A stretch of DNA of 55,391 nucleotides from Chloroflexota bacterium. Its GTDB lineage: Bacteria > Chloroflexota > Anaerolineae > Aggregatilineales > Phototrophicaceae. Positions 41,554 to 50,366 of this stretch are shown piece after piece. The stretch is from contig JACAES010000085.1 of the NCBI GenBank assembly GCA_013388735.1, forward strand, positions 1-55,391. The letters are read 5' to 3'. Under the pieces are notes generated by a model. It did not search any database. It was given only the letters and a program-made list of their open reading frames with translations, and was not told where the DNA came from. The translations under genes and the position numbers were made by a program. The first letter of the stretch is position 1. Each line of letters starts with the position of its first letter.

Positions 41554-42432
41554 ATGCGCGTCGCTTTGCTCGTCACCCATCTGCGCGCCGAAGAAAAACT
41601 GCTGATCGAGGCGTTCCAGGCGCGTGGCTTCCAACCGGACATTCTGCTCGACCGGCAGATCACGTTTGATCTCACCGCTGGGTCGGAACAGCGCACGCCG
41701 TCCGGTGCGGCCTGGCGCGACTATGACGTTATTCTGGAACGCTGCGTCAGCACCTCGCGGGGACTCTACCTGCTGGCCGTCCTCAACGCCTGGGGAATCC
41801 GCACCATCAATTCTCACGCAGCAGCGGCTACCTGCGCCGACAAACTGCTGACCACGCTGGCGCTGGCCTCGGCGGGTGTTCCTCAGCCGTCGGCGCGGGT
41901 GGCCTTCGACGACGAAAGCGCCCTAGACATCATCGGGCAGATCGGCTACCCCGCCGTACTCAAACCCGTCACCGGCTCGTGGGGGCGGCTGTTGGCACGC
42001 ATCAATGATCGGGACAGCGCCGAAGCGATCATCGAACACCGGCAGACGTTGGGCGGCTACCAGCACCATGTTTACTATGCACAGCCTTACGTTAACAAAC
42101 CGGGGCGCGACATCCGCGCATTTGTGGTCGGCGACGAAACCATCTGCGCCATCTACCGCACCTCGCCGCACTGGATCACCAATACCGCGCGCGGCGGCCA
42201 GGCCGCAAACTGCCCCGTCACGCCGGAACTGGACGCGCTCTGCCTTCGGGCAGCGGCAGCGGTCGGCGGCGGTGTGCTGGCGCTTGACCTGTTTGAAGAC
42301 CCCGAACGCGGCCTGCTGGTCAACGAAATCAACCATACGATGGAATTCCGCAACAGCAGCGCCCCTACCGGCGTGAACATCGCCGCCCGCGTCGCCGATT
42401 ATGCGCTGCGGCAGGCCGAGGTGGTCGTATGA
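41554..42432 (+). CDS. lysX: Alpha-aminoadipate--LysW ligase
   Basis: 292 aa ATP-grasp enzyme joining alpha-aminoadipate to the LysW C-terminus. The ATG at 41554 is chosen, 1 nt after the lysW stop with GGGGTGA ahead of it; an upstream in-frame ATG lies inside lysW. Seen: ATP-grasp features including [43 protein letters not shown] and the metal-site [11 protein letters not shown] near the C-terminus. The NHTMEF wording is that of LysX rather than the glutamate-specific ArgX, from memory. Confidence 0.95.
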   Translation: MRVALLVTHLRAEEKLLIEAFQARGFQPDILLDRQITFDLTAGSEQRTPSGAAWRDYDVILERCVSTSRGLYLLAVLNAWGIRTINSHAAAATCADKLLTTLALASAGVPQPSARVAFDDESALDIIGQIGYPAVLKPVTGSWGRLLARINDRDSAEAIIEHRQTLGGYQHHVYYAQPYVNKPGRDIRAFVVGDETICAIYRTSPHWITNTARGGQAANCPVTPELDALCLRAAAAVGGGVLALDLFEDPERGLLVNEINHTMEFRNSSAPTGVNIAARVADYALRQAEVVV

Positions 42433-43466
42433 TCCGGGCGGGAGTCGTCGGCGCATCCGGTTATGCCGGGGGCGAACTGCTCCGGCTGCTGCTCGGCCAC
42501 CCTCGTGTCGAGGTTATTCAGGCCACCTCGCAGAGCAGTATGGGCAAATTTCTGCACCAGGTTCATCCGCACCTGCGTGGGCGCACGACCTTGCGTTTCA
42601 TCAGCCCGGATGCGCTCCAGCCCTGCGACGTGCTGTTCCTGGCGCTGCCACACGGCGAAGCGCAGACCCACATCGAACAGTACACTGCTCTCGCCGGCAC
42701 GATCATTGACCTGAGCGCGGATTTCCGCCTGCGCGACCCGGCAGCCTACGCAGCCGCTTACGGCAACCATGCCGCGCCGGACTGGCTGCCGCGTTTCGCC
42801 TACGGTCTGCCGGAGATCAACCGTCCTGCCCTGCGCGAAACCCGCTTCGCCAGCGGCGTGGGCTGCAACGCCGCCGCGACAATCCTGGCGCTGCGGGCAG
42901 TACGTGACGCCGGGTGGCTGGATGTTAGCCAGCCCATCATCGCCGATGTAAAAGTCGGCAGCAGCGAGGCCGGCAGCAACCCCGGCGAGTCCAGCCATCA
43001 TCCCGCCCGCGCCGGCGTCGTGCGCCCCTTCCAGCTTACCGGCCACCGCCATGAGGCGGAAATCCGCCAGGCATTCGCCAGCAGCGGCCCACTGGACGTG
43101 CGGTTGTCTGTCACCAGCGTCGAGATGGTGCGCGGCGTTTCGGCGGCGGTACACGTCACCCTGCCGCCAGGCCTGGCCGAACGCGACCTATGGAATGCCT
43201 ATCGCGCCACCTGGAACGGCGAGCCGTTCGTCCGCATCGTCCACGAAAAAACCGGCATTCACCGCCACCCGGAGCCGCGTTTGCTGGCCGGGACGAATTA
43301 CGCCGACGTGGGCTGGGAATACGACCCCGCCAGCGGGCGCGCCGTCCTGTTGTGCGCCCTGGACAACCTCGGCAAAGGCGCGGCAGGCACAGCCGTCCAG
43401 TGCATGAATCTGATGTATGGCTTTGAAGAAACATCTGGTCTGAGTTTTGGAGGTTTTTACCCATGA
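42429..43466 (+). CDS. lysY: [LysW]-aminoadipyl-6-phosphate reductase (ArgC family)
   Basis: 345 aa. NADPH-dependent reduction of the LysW-bound aminoadipyl phosphate to the semialdehyde. Seen: nucleotide loop [17 protein letters not shown] at 5-21, LALPHGEAQ near 71, catalytic Cys146 in GVGCNAAAT, and the YADVGWEYD-like C-terminal block. It belongs to the ArgC fold; the neighbouring lysW/lysX genes assign it to lysine. Overlaps lysX by 4 nt and lysZ by 4 nt. Confidence 0.94.
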   Translation: MIRAGVVGASGYAGGELLRLLLGHPRVEVIQATSQSSMGKFLHQVHPHLRGRTTLRFISPDALQPCDVLFLALPHGEAQTHIEQYTALAGTIIDLSADFRLRDPAAYAAAYGNHAAPDWLPRFAYGLPEINRPALRETRFASGVGCNAAATILALRAVRDAGWLDVSQPIIADVKVGSSEAGSNPGESSHHPARAGVVRPFQLTGHRHEAEIRQAFASSGPLDVRLSVTSVEMVRGVSAAVHVTLPPGLAERDLWNAYRATWNGEPFVRIVHEKTGIHRHPEPRLLAGTNYADVGWEYDPASGRAVLLCALDNLGKGAAGTAVQCMNLMYGFEETSGLSFGGFYP

Positions 43467-44281
43467 TCTCGGTACTGAAACTTGGCGGCGGCGCAGGCAA
43501 CGATCACACGATGGCGCTGCACAATTTCGCCGACCGAATCCGCACAGGCGAGCAGTGGGTGCTGGTACACGGCGCCAGCGCGGCGGCGGACGCCCTGGCC
43601 GAACAGGTCGGTTATCCGACGCGCACGCTTGTCACGCCCGGCGGTCATACCAGCCGCTACACCGACGCGCGAACGCTGGACATCTTCTGCATGGCAGCGG
43701 CTTCCGTCAACCAGCAGATGGTCGCCGCGCTCGACGTGCTGGGCATTCGCGCCGCCGGGTTAGCCGGGCCGAACGTCATCCGTGCTGCTCGTAAAACAAC
43801 CATTCGCGCTGTGCGCGACGGGCGGCAGGTACTCATCCGTGACGATTATTCCGGCTCCATTACCGGCGTGGATGCACACCTGCTGTCGGCGCTGCTCGAT
43901 GCCGGCATCACGCCGGTGGTCGCGCCGATCGCATTGGGAACGGATGGCGAACGCCTGAACGTGGACGGCGACCTGGCCGCCGGCGCCATCGCCCGCGCGC
44001 TGGAAGCTGAAACGCTGCTCATCCTCAGCAACGTCCCCGGCCTGCTCCGCGATGTTCATGATCCATCCTCGCTGGTGCGGTCTTTTGATCTGTCCGAACT
44101 GCCGCAGCACGAAACCCTGGCGCTTGGCCGCATGAAGAAAAAACTGCTGGCCGCCGAACGCGCGGGTGTGGGACGTTTTATCCTGTCCGATTCGCGCCTC
44201 AGCCAGCCGGTGGACTCGGCGCTGAACGGGGCCGGCACGCATATTCAGGCGAGGGTTCTCAATGGTCACTTCAATGCCTGA
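43463..44281 (+). CDS. lysZ: [LysW]-aminoadipate kinase (ArgB family)
   Basis: 272 aa amino-acid kinase that phosphorylates the delta-carboxyl of LysW-aminoadipate. Seen: VLKLGGGAGND at the N-terminus, VLVHGASA near 33, GLAGPNVIRAARKT, VVAPIALGTDGERLNVDGDLAAGAIA near 150 and LILSNVPGLLRD. These are all N-acetylglutamate-kinase-fold motifs, and PGGHTSRYTD resembles the acceptor region of LysZ. GGAGG lies upstream of the ATG. Overlaps lysJ by 20 nt. Confidence 0.94.
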   Translation: MISVLKLGGGAGNDHTMALHNFADRIRTGEQWVLVHGASAAADALAEQVGYPTRTLVTPGGHTSRYTDARTLDIFCMAAASVNQQMVAALDVLGIRAAGLAGPNVIRAARKTTIRAVRDGRQVLIRDDYSGSITGVDAHLLSALLDAGITPVVAPIALGTDGERLNVDGDLAAGAIARALEAETLLILSNVPGLLRDVHDPSSLVRSFDLSELPQHETLALGRMKKKLLAAERAGVGRFILSDSRLSQPVDSALNGAGTHIQARVLNGHFNA

Positions 44282-45434
44282 TCTGATGGAATTAGAGCAG
44301 GCGCGTTCCAGCGGTGTTTACCTCAAACGTGACCTGCAAATTGTGCGCGGCGACGGCGCGGCGCTGTACGACGCGGCAGGTCGCCGGTACATTGACTGCG
44401 TGGGCGGCCAGGGCGCGGCCAATCTTGGTCACGGCCACCCGGCGCTGATCGCCGCCATCCAGCGGCAGTTAAGCGACCTGATGGCCTGCCCAGAATTATT
44501 CCATAACCCCGTCCGGGCGCGGTATCAGGACGAGTTGTGCCGCACTGCCAACATGCCCAGGGTGTTTCTGTGCAGCAGCGGCGCGGAAGCCGTCGAGGCT
44601 GCGCTCAAATTCGCCCGGCTGACCACTCGCCGCCCCAACTTCATCGCCGCCATGCGCGGTTTTCATGGCCGCACGATGGGCGCGCTCAGCATCACCTGGG
44701 AAAAAACCTACCGCGAACCGTTTGAGCCGCTGCTGCCGGGAGTGCGACACGTCCCCTATAACAATCTGGAGCGGCTGGCCGAAGCCCTGGATGATACCGT
44801 CGCGGCGGTCATCCTTGAACCCATCCAGGGCGAGGGCGGCGTGCATCCGGCCCAGCCGGGTTATCTGGCCGAAGTGCAGCGGTTGTGCCACGAACGCGGC
44901 GCGCTGCTTGTCCTGGACGAAGTGCAGACCGGCTTCGGGCGCACCGGCCACCTGTTCGCTTACCGGCACGATGGCATCCAGCCGGATTTAGTATGCCTCG
45001 CCAAAAGCATCGCCGGTGGGCTGCCGATGGGCGCGGTTTTGATCGGCGAGCGGGTCGGAAAGATACCGCCTGCGACGCATGGCAGCACCTTCGGCGGCGG
45101 CCCGGTCGCCTGCGCGGCGGCGCTGGCCGTGCTGGACGTGCTGCAAACGACTAATCTCATCGAGCGAGCGTCCAGGCTGGGCGCGGCGGTGCTGGATCAT
45201 CTGCACACTAACCGTCCCGCCGGCGTCCGCGAAGTGCGCGGGCGCGGCCTGATGATCGGCCTCGAACTGCGCGGCAAAGTCGCCCCGGTGCTGCGGGCGC
45301 TGCAAACACGCGGCGTGCTGGCGCTGCCCGCCGGCTCAACCGTGCTGCGGCTGCTGCCCCCGCTGGTAATCTCGGAAGACGATCTGTGGCAGGCGATACA
45401 GACCATCGAGGAGGTGGTTAACGATGCCCTTTGA
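44262..45434 (+). CDS. lysJ: [LysW]-aminoadipate semialdehyde aminotransferase
   Basis: 390 aa class III PLP aminotransferase that turns the LysW-bound semialdehyde into LysW-lysine. Seen: CSSGAEAVEAALKFAR near 104-119, FHGRTMGALSITW near 134, LDEVQTGFGRTG near 218, the PLP lysine Lys248 in CLAKSIAGGLPMG, and HGSTFGGGPVACAAALA. GAGGG lies before the ATG at 44262; a second Met four codons on is possible. Overlaps lysZ by 20 nt and hcs by 11 nt. Confidence 0.94.
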   Translation: MVTSMPDLMELEQARSSGVYLKRDLQIVRGDGAALYDAAGRRYIDCVGGQGAANLGHGHPALIAAIQRQLSDLMACPELFHNPVRARYQDELCRTANMPRVFLCSSGAEAVEAALKFARLTTRRPNFIAAMRGFHGRTMGALSITWEKTYREPFEPLLPGVRHVPYNNLERLAEALDDTVAAVILEPIQGEGGVHPAQPGYLAEVQRLCHERGALLVLDEVQTGFGRTGHLFAYRHDGIQPDLVCLAKSIAGGLPMGAVLIGERVGKIPPATHGSTFGGGPVACAAALAVLDVLQTTNLIERASRLGAAVLDHLHTNRPAGVREVRGRGLMIGLELRGKVAPVLRALQTRGVLALPAGSTVLRLLPPLVISEDDLWQAIQTIEEVVNDAL

Positions 45435-46563
45435 AAATTACAGCATCATCGAAAGCACCCTGCGGGAAGGCGAGCAGTTCAGCACCGCCGCTTTCACCAC
45501 CGCCCAGAAACAGGCAATCGCCGAGCGACTCGATGCCTTTGGTATCGAAATGATCGAAATGACCTCTCCATGCGCCTCGCCCCAGAGCGCCGCCGACGTT
45601 CGCGCGGTGGTCGGTATGGGGCTGCGCGCCCGCATCCTCACGCATATCCGCTGCAACCACGATGATGCCCGCCGCGCGCTCGATACCGGTGTGCAGGGTA
45701 TAGACATCGTGATCGGCACGTCGCCGCAGTTAATCCGGCACAGTCACGGTAAAAATATCAACCAGATCATTGACCTGGCGGCGGACGTGCTTTCGTTCAT
45801 CCGTCAGCAGGCGCCGGACATGATCTTACGCTTCAGCACCGAGGACAGCTTTCGCAGCCGCGAAGCCGACCTGCTGCGGGTTTACCTAGCGATTGCCGAC
45901 CTCGGCCTCGTCCAGCGGCTTGGCGTGGCCGATACCGTCGGCGTCGCCCTGCCCGGCCAGGTCTCCGCGCTGGTGCATCAGTTGGTGCGGCTGACCGGGT
46001 TGGATGTCGAGTTTCACGGCCACAACGACAGCGGCTGCGCCATCGCCAACGCCTGCGCCGCCCTGGAAGCCGGGGCGACACACATAGACACCACCATTCT
46101 GGGCATCGGCGAACGCAACGGTATCACGCCGCTGGGCGGCCTGATCGCCCGCCTCTATACCCTAAACCGGCGATACGTGGCAAAATACGACCTCAAACTA
46201 CTGCCGCAGCTTGATCTGCTCATCGCCGACTACTGCGACATCCCGATTCCGTTCAGCAACTATATCACCGGCTCAAGCGCCTTCATCCATAAGGCCGGCA
46301 TCCATGCCAAAGCCGTCCTGGCCGACCCGCAGACTTACGAAATTCTCCAGCCGGAAGACTTTGGCCTCACGCGGGAAATTGCTGTTGGTCACCGGCTGAC
46401 CGGCTGGAACGCTATTCGCAATCGCGCGCTGGCGCTTGGCCTCAGCCTCGACGAAGCGACGCTGAAATCCATCACGCAGACGATTAAACAGCGCGCCGAC
46501 CGCCAGCCGCTTTCGCTGCCGGAAGTGGATGCCCTGCTGATGGAGGCAGCTTTACAATTATGA
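45424..46563 (+). CDS. hcs: Homocitrate synthase
   Basis: 379 aa. Condenses 2-oxoglutarate with acetyl-CoA, the entry step of the AAA pathway. Seen: [13 protein letters not shown] at 8-20 (catalytic Arg14/Glu15), [31 protein letters not shown] and the [13 protein letters not shown] metal site near 196. It lacks a C-terminal LeuA regulatory domain of the isopropylmalate synthase type, as LYS20-type enzymes do. [11 protein letters not shown], the C-terminal motif, is present. GAGGAGG ribosome site inside the end of lysJ. Confidence 0.93.
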   Translation: MPFENYSIIESTLREGEQFSTAAFTTAQKQAIAERLDAFGIEMIEMTSPCASPQSAADVRAVVGMGLRARILTHIRCNHDDARRALDTGVQGIDIVIGTSPQLIRHSHGKNINQIIDLAADVLSFIRQQAPDMILRFSTEDSFRSREADLLRVYLAIADLGLVQRLGVADTVGVALPGQVSALVHQLVRLTGLDVEFHGHNDSGCAIANACAALEAGATHIDTTILGIGERNGITPLGGLIARLYTLNRRYVAKYDLKLLPQLDLLIADYCDIPIPFSNYITGSSAFIHKAGIHAKAVLADPQTYEILQPEDFGLTREIAVGHRLTGWNAIRNRALALGLSLDEATLKSITQTIKQRADRQPLSLPEVDALLMEAALQL

Positions 46564-47825
46564 GCGGCTATACCTTTGCCGAAAAAGCGCTCGCCCGCGC
46601 CGCCGGTCTGACCACCGCCCGCGCCGGGGACATTCTGGACATTCAACCGGATTTAATCTTCAGCCACGATAATTCGGCGGCTATCCGGCGTATCTTTGAG
46701 CAGACCGGTGCGCCCGCGGTCGTCCGCCCAGAGCGTATCGCCATCACCCTCGACCATGCCGTTCCTGCCCCCACTACTCAGCACGCGCAGAACCACGCCG
46801 AGATTCGCCGCTGGGTACAGGAACAGGGCATCCGGCACTTCTTTGAAGTCGGGCGTGGCATCTGCCACCAGGTCATCAGCGAAGAGGCGCTTGTGCTGCC
46901 CGGCGAAACCATCCTGGGCGCAGACAGCCACAGCACCCACTATGGATGGCTCGGCGCATTCGGCATGGGCATCGGGCGCACCGAGATGGCCGCCCTATGG
47001 GCGACCGGTGAATTGTGGCTGCGCGTGCCGGAATCCATGAAAATTACACTTAACGGCAAATTACAGCGCAGCGTCACCATCAAAGACGCGAGTCTGCGTA
47101 TCCTGGGCGACCTGGGCGTGGCCGGCGGCCAGTACCGCGCAGTCGAATTTGCGGGCGATGCGCTCTCAACCCTCACTCTGGATGAGCGCCCAGTCCTGCC
47201 TAACATGATGGCGGAATTCGGCGCGATGAGCGCCTACTTGCCCCCCGATCAGGCCGTTTTCGACTATCTCGAACCGCGCCGGACGCGCGCCTACACCCCG
47301 CTTTATCCTGACCATGATGCGATATACGCCGCAGAATACACCCTGGACGTATCCAACCTCGAACCACAGATCGCCCTGCCCCACCAGCCCGATAATGTCG
47401 TCCCTTTGTCAGAGGTGATCGGCCAGCCCATCCAGCAGGCATTCCTGGGAACCTGTACCAACGGGCGCTTCGAGGACTTACAGGCCGCCGCCGAAGTGCT
47501 GCGCGGCCACCGGGTGCGCTGTCGTCTGGTGGTCATCCCGGCCAGCTCGCAGGTTTATCTCCGGGCCGCGCAATCCGGCGTCCTGGCCGCCCTGGTCGAA
47601 GCTGGCGCGGCGGTTGGCACGCCCGGCTGCGGCCCATGTATGGGCAATCACATGGGCATCCCGGCTCCCGACGAAGCAACGATCAGTAGCGCCAACCGCA
47701 ACTTTCGCGGACGCATGGGGACGCCGGAAGCCCCGGTGTATCTGGCAAGCCCCTATGTCGTCGCGGCCAGCGCCATCTGCGGGCATCTGGCCGATCCGCG
47801 TGAATTTTTATCTGACCGGTTTTAA
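46560..47825 (+). CDS. hacA: Homoaconitase large subunit
   Basis: 421 aa Fe-S hydro-lyase subunit isomerising homocitrate to homoisocitrate. Seen: HDNSAAI near 39, [17 protein letters not shown], and the 4Fe-4S cysteines in FLGTCTNGR (about 300) and TPGCGPCMG (about 355-359). [12 protein letters not shown] and YLASP are further LeuC/HacA motifs. Sequence alone cannot separate it from LeuC; the AAA operon assigns it. Starts at an ATGA overlap with hcs. Confidence 0.92.
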   Translation: MSGYTFAEKALARAAGLTTARAGDILDIQPDLIFSHDNSAAIRRIFEQTGAPAVVRPERIAITLDHAVPAPTTQHAQNHAEIRRWVQEQGIRHFFEVGRGICHQVISEEALVLPGETILGADSHSTHYGWLGAFGMGIGRTEMAALWATGELWLRVPESMKITLNGKLQRSVTIKDASLRILGDLGVAGGQYRAVEFAGDALSTLTLDERPVLPNMMAEFGAMSAYLPPDQAVFDYLEPRRTRAYTPLYPDHDAIYAAEYTLDVSNLEPQIALPHQPDNVVPLSEVIGQPIQQAFLGTCTNGRFEDLQAAAEVLRGHRVRCRLVVIPASSQVYLRAAQSGVLAALVEAGAAVGTPGCGPCMGNHMGIPAPDEATISSANRNFRGRMGTPEAPVYLASPYVVAASAICGHLADPREFLSDRF

Positions 47826-47834
47826 GGAGCATTT

Positions 47835-48332
47835 ATGGCTTTACATCGTGTCTGGGTTTACGGCGACAATGTGAATACCGATGTGATTTTCCCCGGCAAA
47901 TATACCTACACCCTCAAAACGCCGGAAGAAATTGCCGTCCATGCTCTCGAAGACCTCGACCCGGCTTTCGCAGGCGGCGTCCGTCCGGGCGATGTCATCG
48001 TCGCGGGGCGCAACTGGGGCAGCGGCAGCAGCCGGGAGCAGGCCGTTACCGCGCTCAAATACGCCGGCGTCCCGGTAATCATTGCGGCGTCTTTCGGTGG
48101 TCTGTACTTCCGCAACTGCATTAATCAGGGCATCTGGCCGGTCGTCTGCCCGGAGCTGCGCCAATGGGTGCAAACCGGCGAAACCATCGAAATAGATCGC
48201 CAGACCAATCAAATTCTCGCCGCCGGGCGCGCGTTCGCCATCCCCTCACTTTCGCCATCAGTGCAGGCTATTCTGGACGGCGGCGGCCTGCTGCCCATGC
48301 TACAGCGCCGCTTCGGAAAGGTCACTGTATGA
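47835..48332 (+). CDS. hacB: Homoaconitase small subunit
   Basis: 165 aa swivel-domain partner of HacA. Seen: DNVNTDVIFPGKYTYT near 11-26, AGRNWGSGSSREQAV near 57-71 (substrate-anchoring Ser/Arg) and FFRNCINQG-like LYFRNCINQGIWPV. The VIFPGKYTYT loop is the region that sets chain-length specificity between LeuD and HacB. AAGGAG lies 7 nt before the ATG. Stop overlaps the next start by 4 nt. Confidence 0.93.
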   Translation: MALHRVWVYGDNVNTDVIFPGKYTYTLKTPEEIAVHALEDLDPAFAGGVRPGDVIVAGRNWGSGSSREQAVTALKYAGVPVIIAASFGGLYFRNCINQGIWPVVCPELRQWVQTGETIEIDRQTNQILAAGRAFAIPSLSPSVQAILDGGGLLPMLQRRFGKVTV

Positions 48333-49306
48333 GCAAGCACATCATCACGGTCATCTCGGGCGACGGCATCGGCCAGGAAGTGATCCCGGCGGCGGTGCAT
48401 GTCCTGGAAACGCTCGGCCTGCCGCTGATTTTTCGGCAGGCCGAAGCCGGCTTCGGCACGTTTGAACGCGCCGGAAACGCGCTGCCAACCGAAACTTTAC
48501 GACTATGTGAAGACAGCGCGGCGATTTTGTTCGGCGCGACTCAATCGCCCATGTCGAAGATTCAGGGTTATCAGAGTCCCATCCTGACGCTGCGCCACCA
48601 TTTTGATCTGTTCGCCAACCTGCGGCCTGTCAGCAGCGAAAATATTGATCTGTTGATCGTGCGTGAAAACACCGAAGGGCTTTACAGCCGCCGCGAGCGG
48701 GTTGAGGATGGCGGGCAAACGGCCATTGCCGAGCGGGTCATCACAGCCAGCGCCTCGGCGCGCATCGTGCGGCTGGCCTGCGAGATAGCGCTCCGGCGGC
48801 GCGGCAAACTGACTATTGTCCACAAAGCTAATGTGCTGAAGGAAACCTGCGGTCTGTTCCGTCGCACCGCCTTCGAGATCGCTGCCGAATTCCCCACTCT
48901 TATCGTCGAAGAGGTGTTGGTGGACACTGCCGCTATGCTGCTGGCTCAGAACCCATCCCGCTTTGATGTCATCGTGACCACCAACCTGTTTGGCGACATC
49001 CTCAGCGACCTGGCGGCAGGGCTGACCGGCGGCCTGGGCATCGCGCCGTCGGCCAATATCGGCAGCCAGCGCCCTGCCCTCTTCGAGCCGGTTCATGGCA
49101 GCGCCCCGGACATCGCCGGTCGAGGCATAGCCGACCCACGTGCTGCCATCCTCTCTGCTGCTATGATGCTGGACTGGCTCGGTTATGCTCAGGCTGCCGC
49201 CTCGATAACGCGCGTCGCCTGTCAGACGCCGCACGCGGGCCGCACCGCCGACACTACCGAACGTATCATCCAGCGCCTCGCGGAGGAATCGTCCCATGCC
49301 TGCTGA
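48329..49306 (+). CDS. hicdh: Homoisocitrate dehydrogenase
   Basis: 325 aa from the ATG at 48329 (4-nt overlap with hacB); a much longer in-frame upstream extension inside hacB is rejected. Beta-decarboxylating NAD-type dehydrogenase that makes 2-oxoadipate. Seen: [12 protein letters not shown] near 10, [10 protein letters not shown], an [14 protein letters not shown] active-site block, the metal Asp-rich [21 protein letters not shown] and [12 protein letters not shown]. The shorter length than isocitrate dehydrogenase and the operon favour homoisocitrate. Confidence 0.92.
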   Translation: MSKHIITVISGDGIGQEVIPAAVHVLETLGLPLIFRQAEAGFGTFERAGNALPTETLRLCEDSAAILFGATQSPMSKIQGYQSPILTLRHHFDLFANLRPVSSENIDLLIVRENTEGLYSRRERVEDGGQTAIAERVITASASARIVRLACEIALRRRGKLTIVHKANVLKETCGLFRRTAFEIAAEFPTLIVEEVLVDTAAMLLAQNPSRFDVIVTTNLFGDILSDLAAGLTGGLGIAPSANIGSQRPALFEPVHGSAPDIAGRGIADPRAAILSAAMMLDWLGYAQAAASITRVACQTPHAGRTADTTERIIQRLAEESSHAC

Positions 49307-50366
49307 ACTGCTGGCAGAACTGGTAAGCCGCTACAGCCCTTCGACCCAGGAAGCCGAAGCCGCTGCCTATCTGGTCGGCTGGATGCGCGACAGCGGGTTT
49401 CACGCCTACCGCGACGCAGCAGGTAATGCCTGCGGGATTTGCGGCCCCCTGGATGCGCCGAATACCCTCATGCTGCTCGGCCACATAGATACCGTCCCTG
49501 GTTTGATCCCGGTGCGGGTCGAAAATGGCTGCCTGTATGGGCGCGGCAGCGTGGACGCTAAAGGCTCATTGGCCGCATTTGCCGAGGCCGCCGCCAGCGC
49601 CCACCTGCCCGACGGCTGGCGTGTGGTGGTGGTCGGTGCGGTTGAGGAAGAAATCGCCACCAGCCGGGGCGCGGTTTTCGTGCGCGATCACTTCAGCCCA
49701 ACCGCCTGCATCATCGGCGAACCTAGCGGCGCAGAACGAATCACACTGGGTTACAAAGGGCGGCTGCTGGTGGATTACCGGCTCACCCGTCCGGTAGCAC
49801 ACACCGCGCAGCCCATACCCAGCGTCGGTGAATTGGGCTTTACCTTCTGGCAGAAAATCACCGATTGGGCGAACAGCCGGAATGCAGGCATCGCCGGTTC
49901 GTTCGACCGTGTAATGCCGCATTTGCGCTGCATCAACACCGTCACCGATCACTTTGCGGATACGCTGACAATGACGGTCGGCTTTCGCCTGCCGCCGGGG
50001 CTGCCGCCTGAAGAGGCTTTCGCCGTTTTACAGACGTTTGCCGAACCAGATGCTGAACTGCATCCGTATGGCATGGAACACGCCTACCGGGGCGATCGGG
50101 CGAACGGCCTCGTGCGCGGGATGCTGGCCGCGATTCGCGCCGGCGGCGGCCAGCCCGGTTTTGTCCTCAAGACCGGCACCAGTGATATGAACGTCGTCGC
50201 GCACCGCTGGAACTGCCCGATCATCGCCTACGGGCCGGGCGACAGCGGCCTCGATCACACACCGGACGAACACCTTCCACTGGCAGAATACCAGTGCGCC
50301 GTCGAAGTGCTGCGTCGGTTCCTGGAAAACCTTTCCGGTCTCTGTAACTATACGAATTCTTTGTAG
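49296..50366 (+). CDS. lysK: [LysW]-lysine hydrolase
   Basis: 356 aa M20-family zinc amidohydrolase releasing lysine from LysW, the last step of the pathway. Seen: LGHIDTVPG with His63 and Asp65, GRGSVDAKG with Asp87, catalytic Glu117 and metal Glu118 in AVEEEIATS, and [23 protein letters not shown] near the C-terminus completes the site. Overlaps hicdh by 11 nt. The 3' end runs 19 nt into the convergent helicase gene, so no free intergenic terminator exists here. Confidence 0.93.
   Translation: MPAELLAELVSRYSPSTQEAEAAAYLVGWMRDSGFHAYRDAAGNACGICGPLDAPNTLMLLGHIDTVPGLIPVRVENGCLYGRGSVDAKGSLAAFAEAAASAHLPDGWRVVVVGAVEEEIATSRGAVFVRDHFSPTACIIGEPSGAERITLGYKGRLLVDYRLTRPVAHTAQPIPSVGELGFTFWQKITDWANSRNAGIAGSFDRVMPHLRCINTVTDHFADTLTMTVGFRLPPGLPPEEAFAVLQTFAEPDAELHPYGMEHAYRGDRANGLVRGMLAAIRAGGGQPGFVLKTGTSDMNVVAHRWNCPIIAYGPGDSGLDHTPDEHLPLAEYQCAVEVLRRFLENLSGLCNYTNSL

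Noticed and set aside
48164-48328. Extended start of homoisocitrate dehydrogenase inside hacB
   Set aside because: The extension is out-of-family sequence overlapping hacB. The ATG at 48329 gives the typical start [15 protein letters not shown] and an ATGA overlap.
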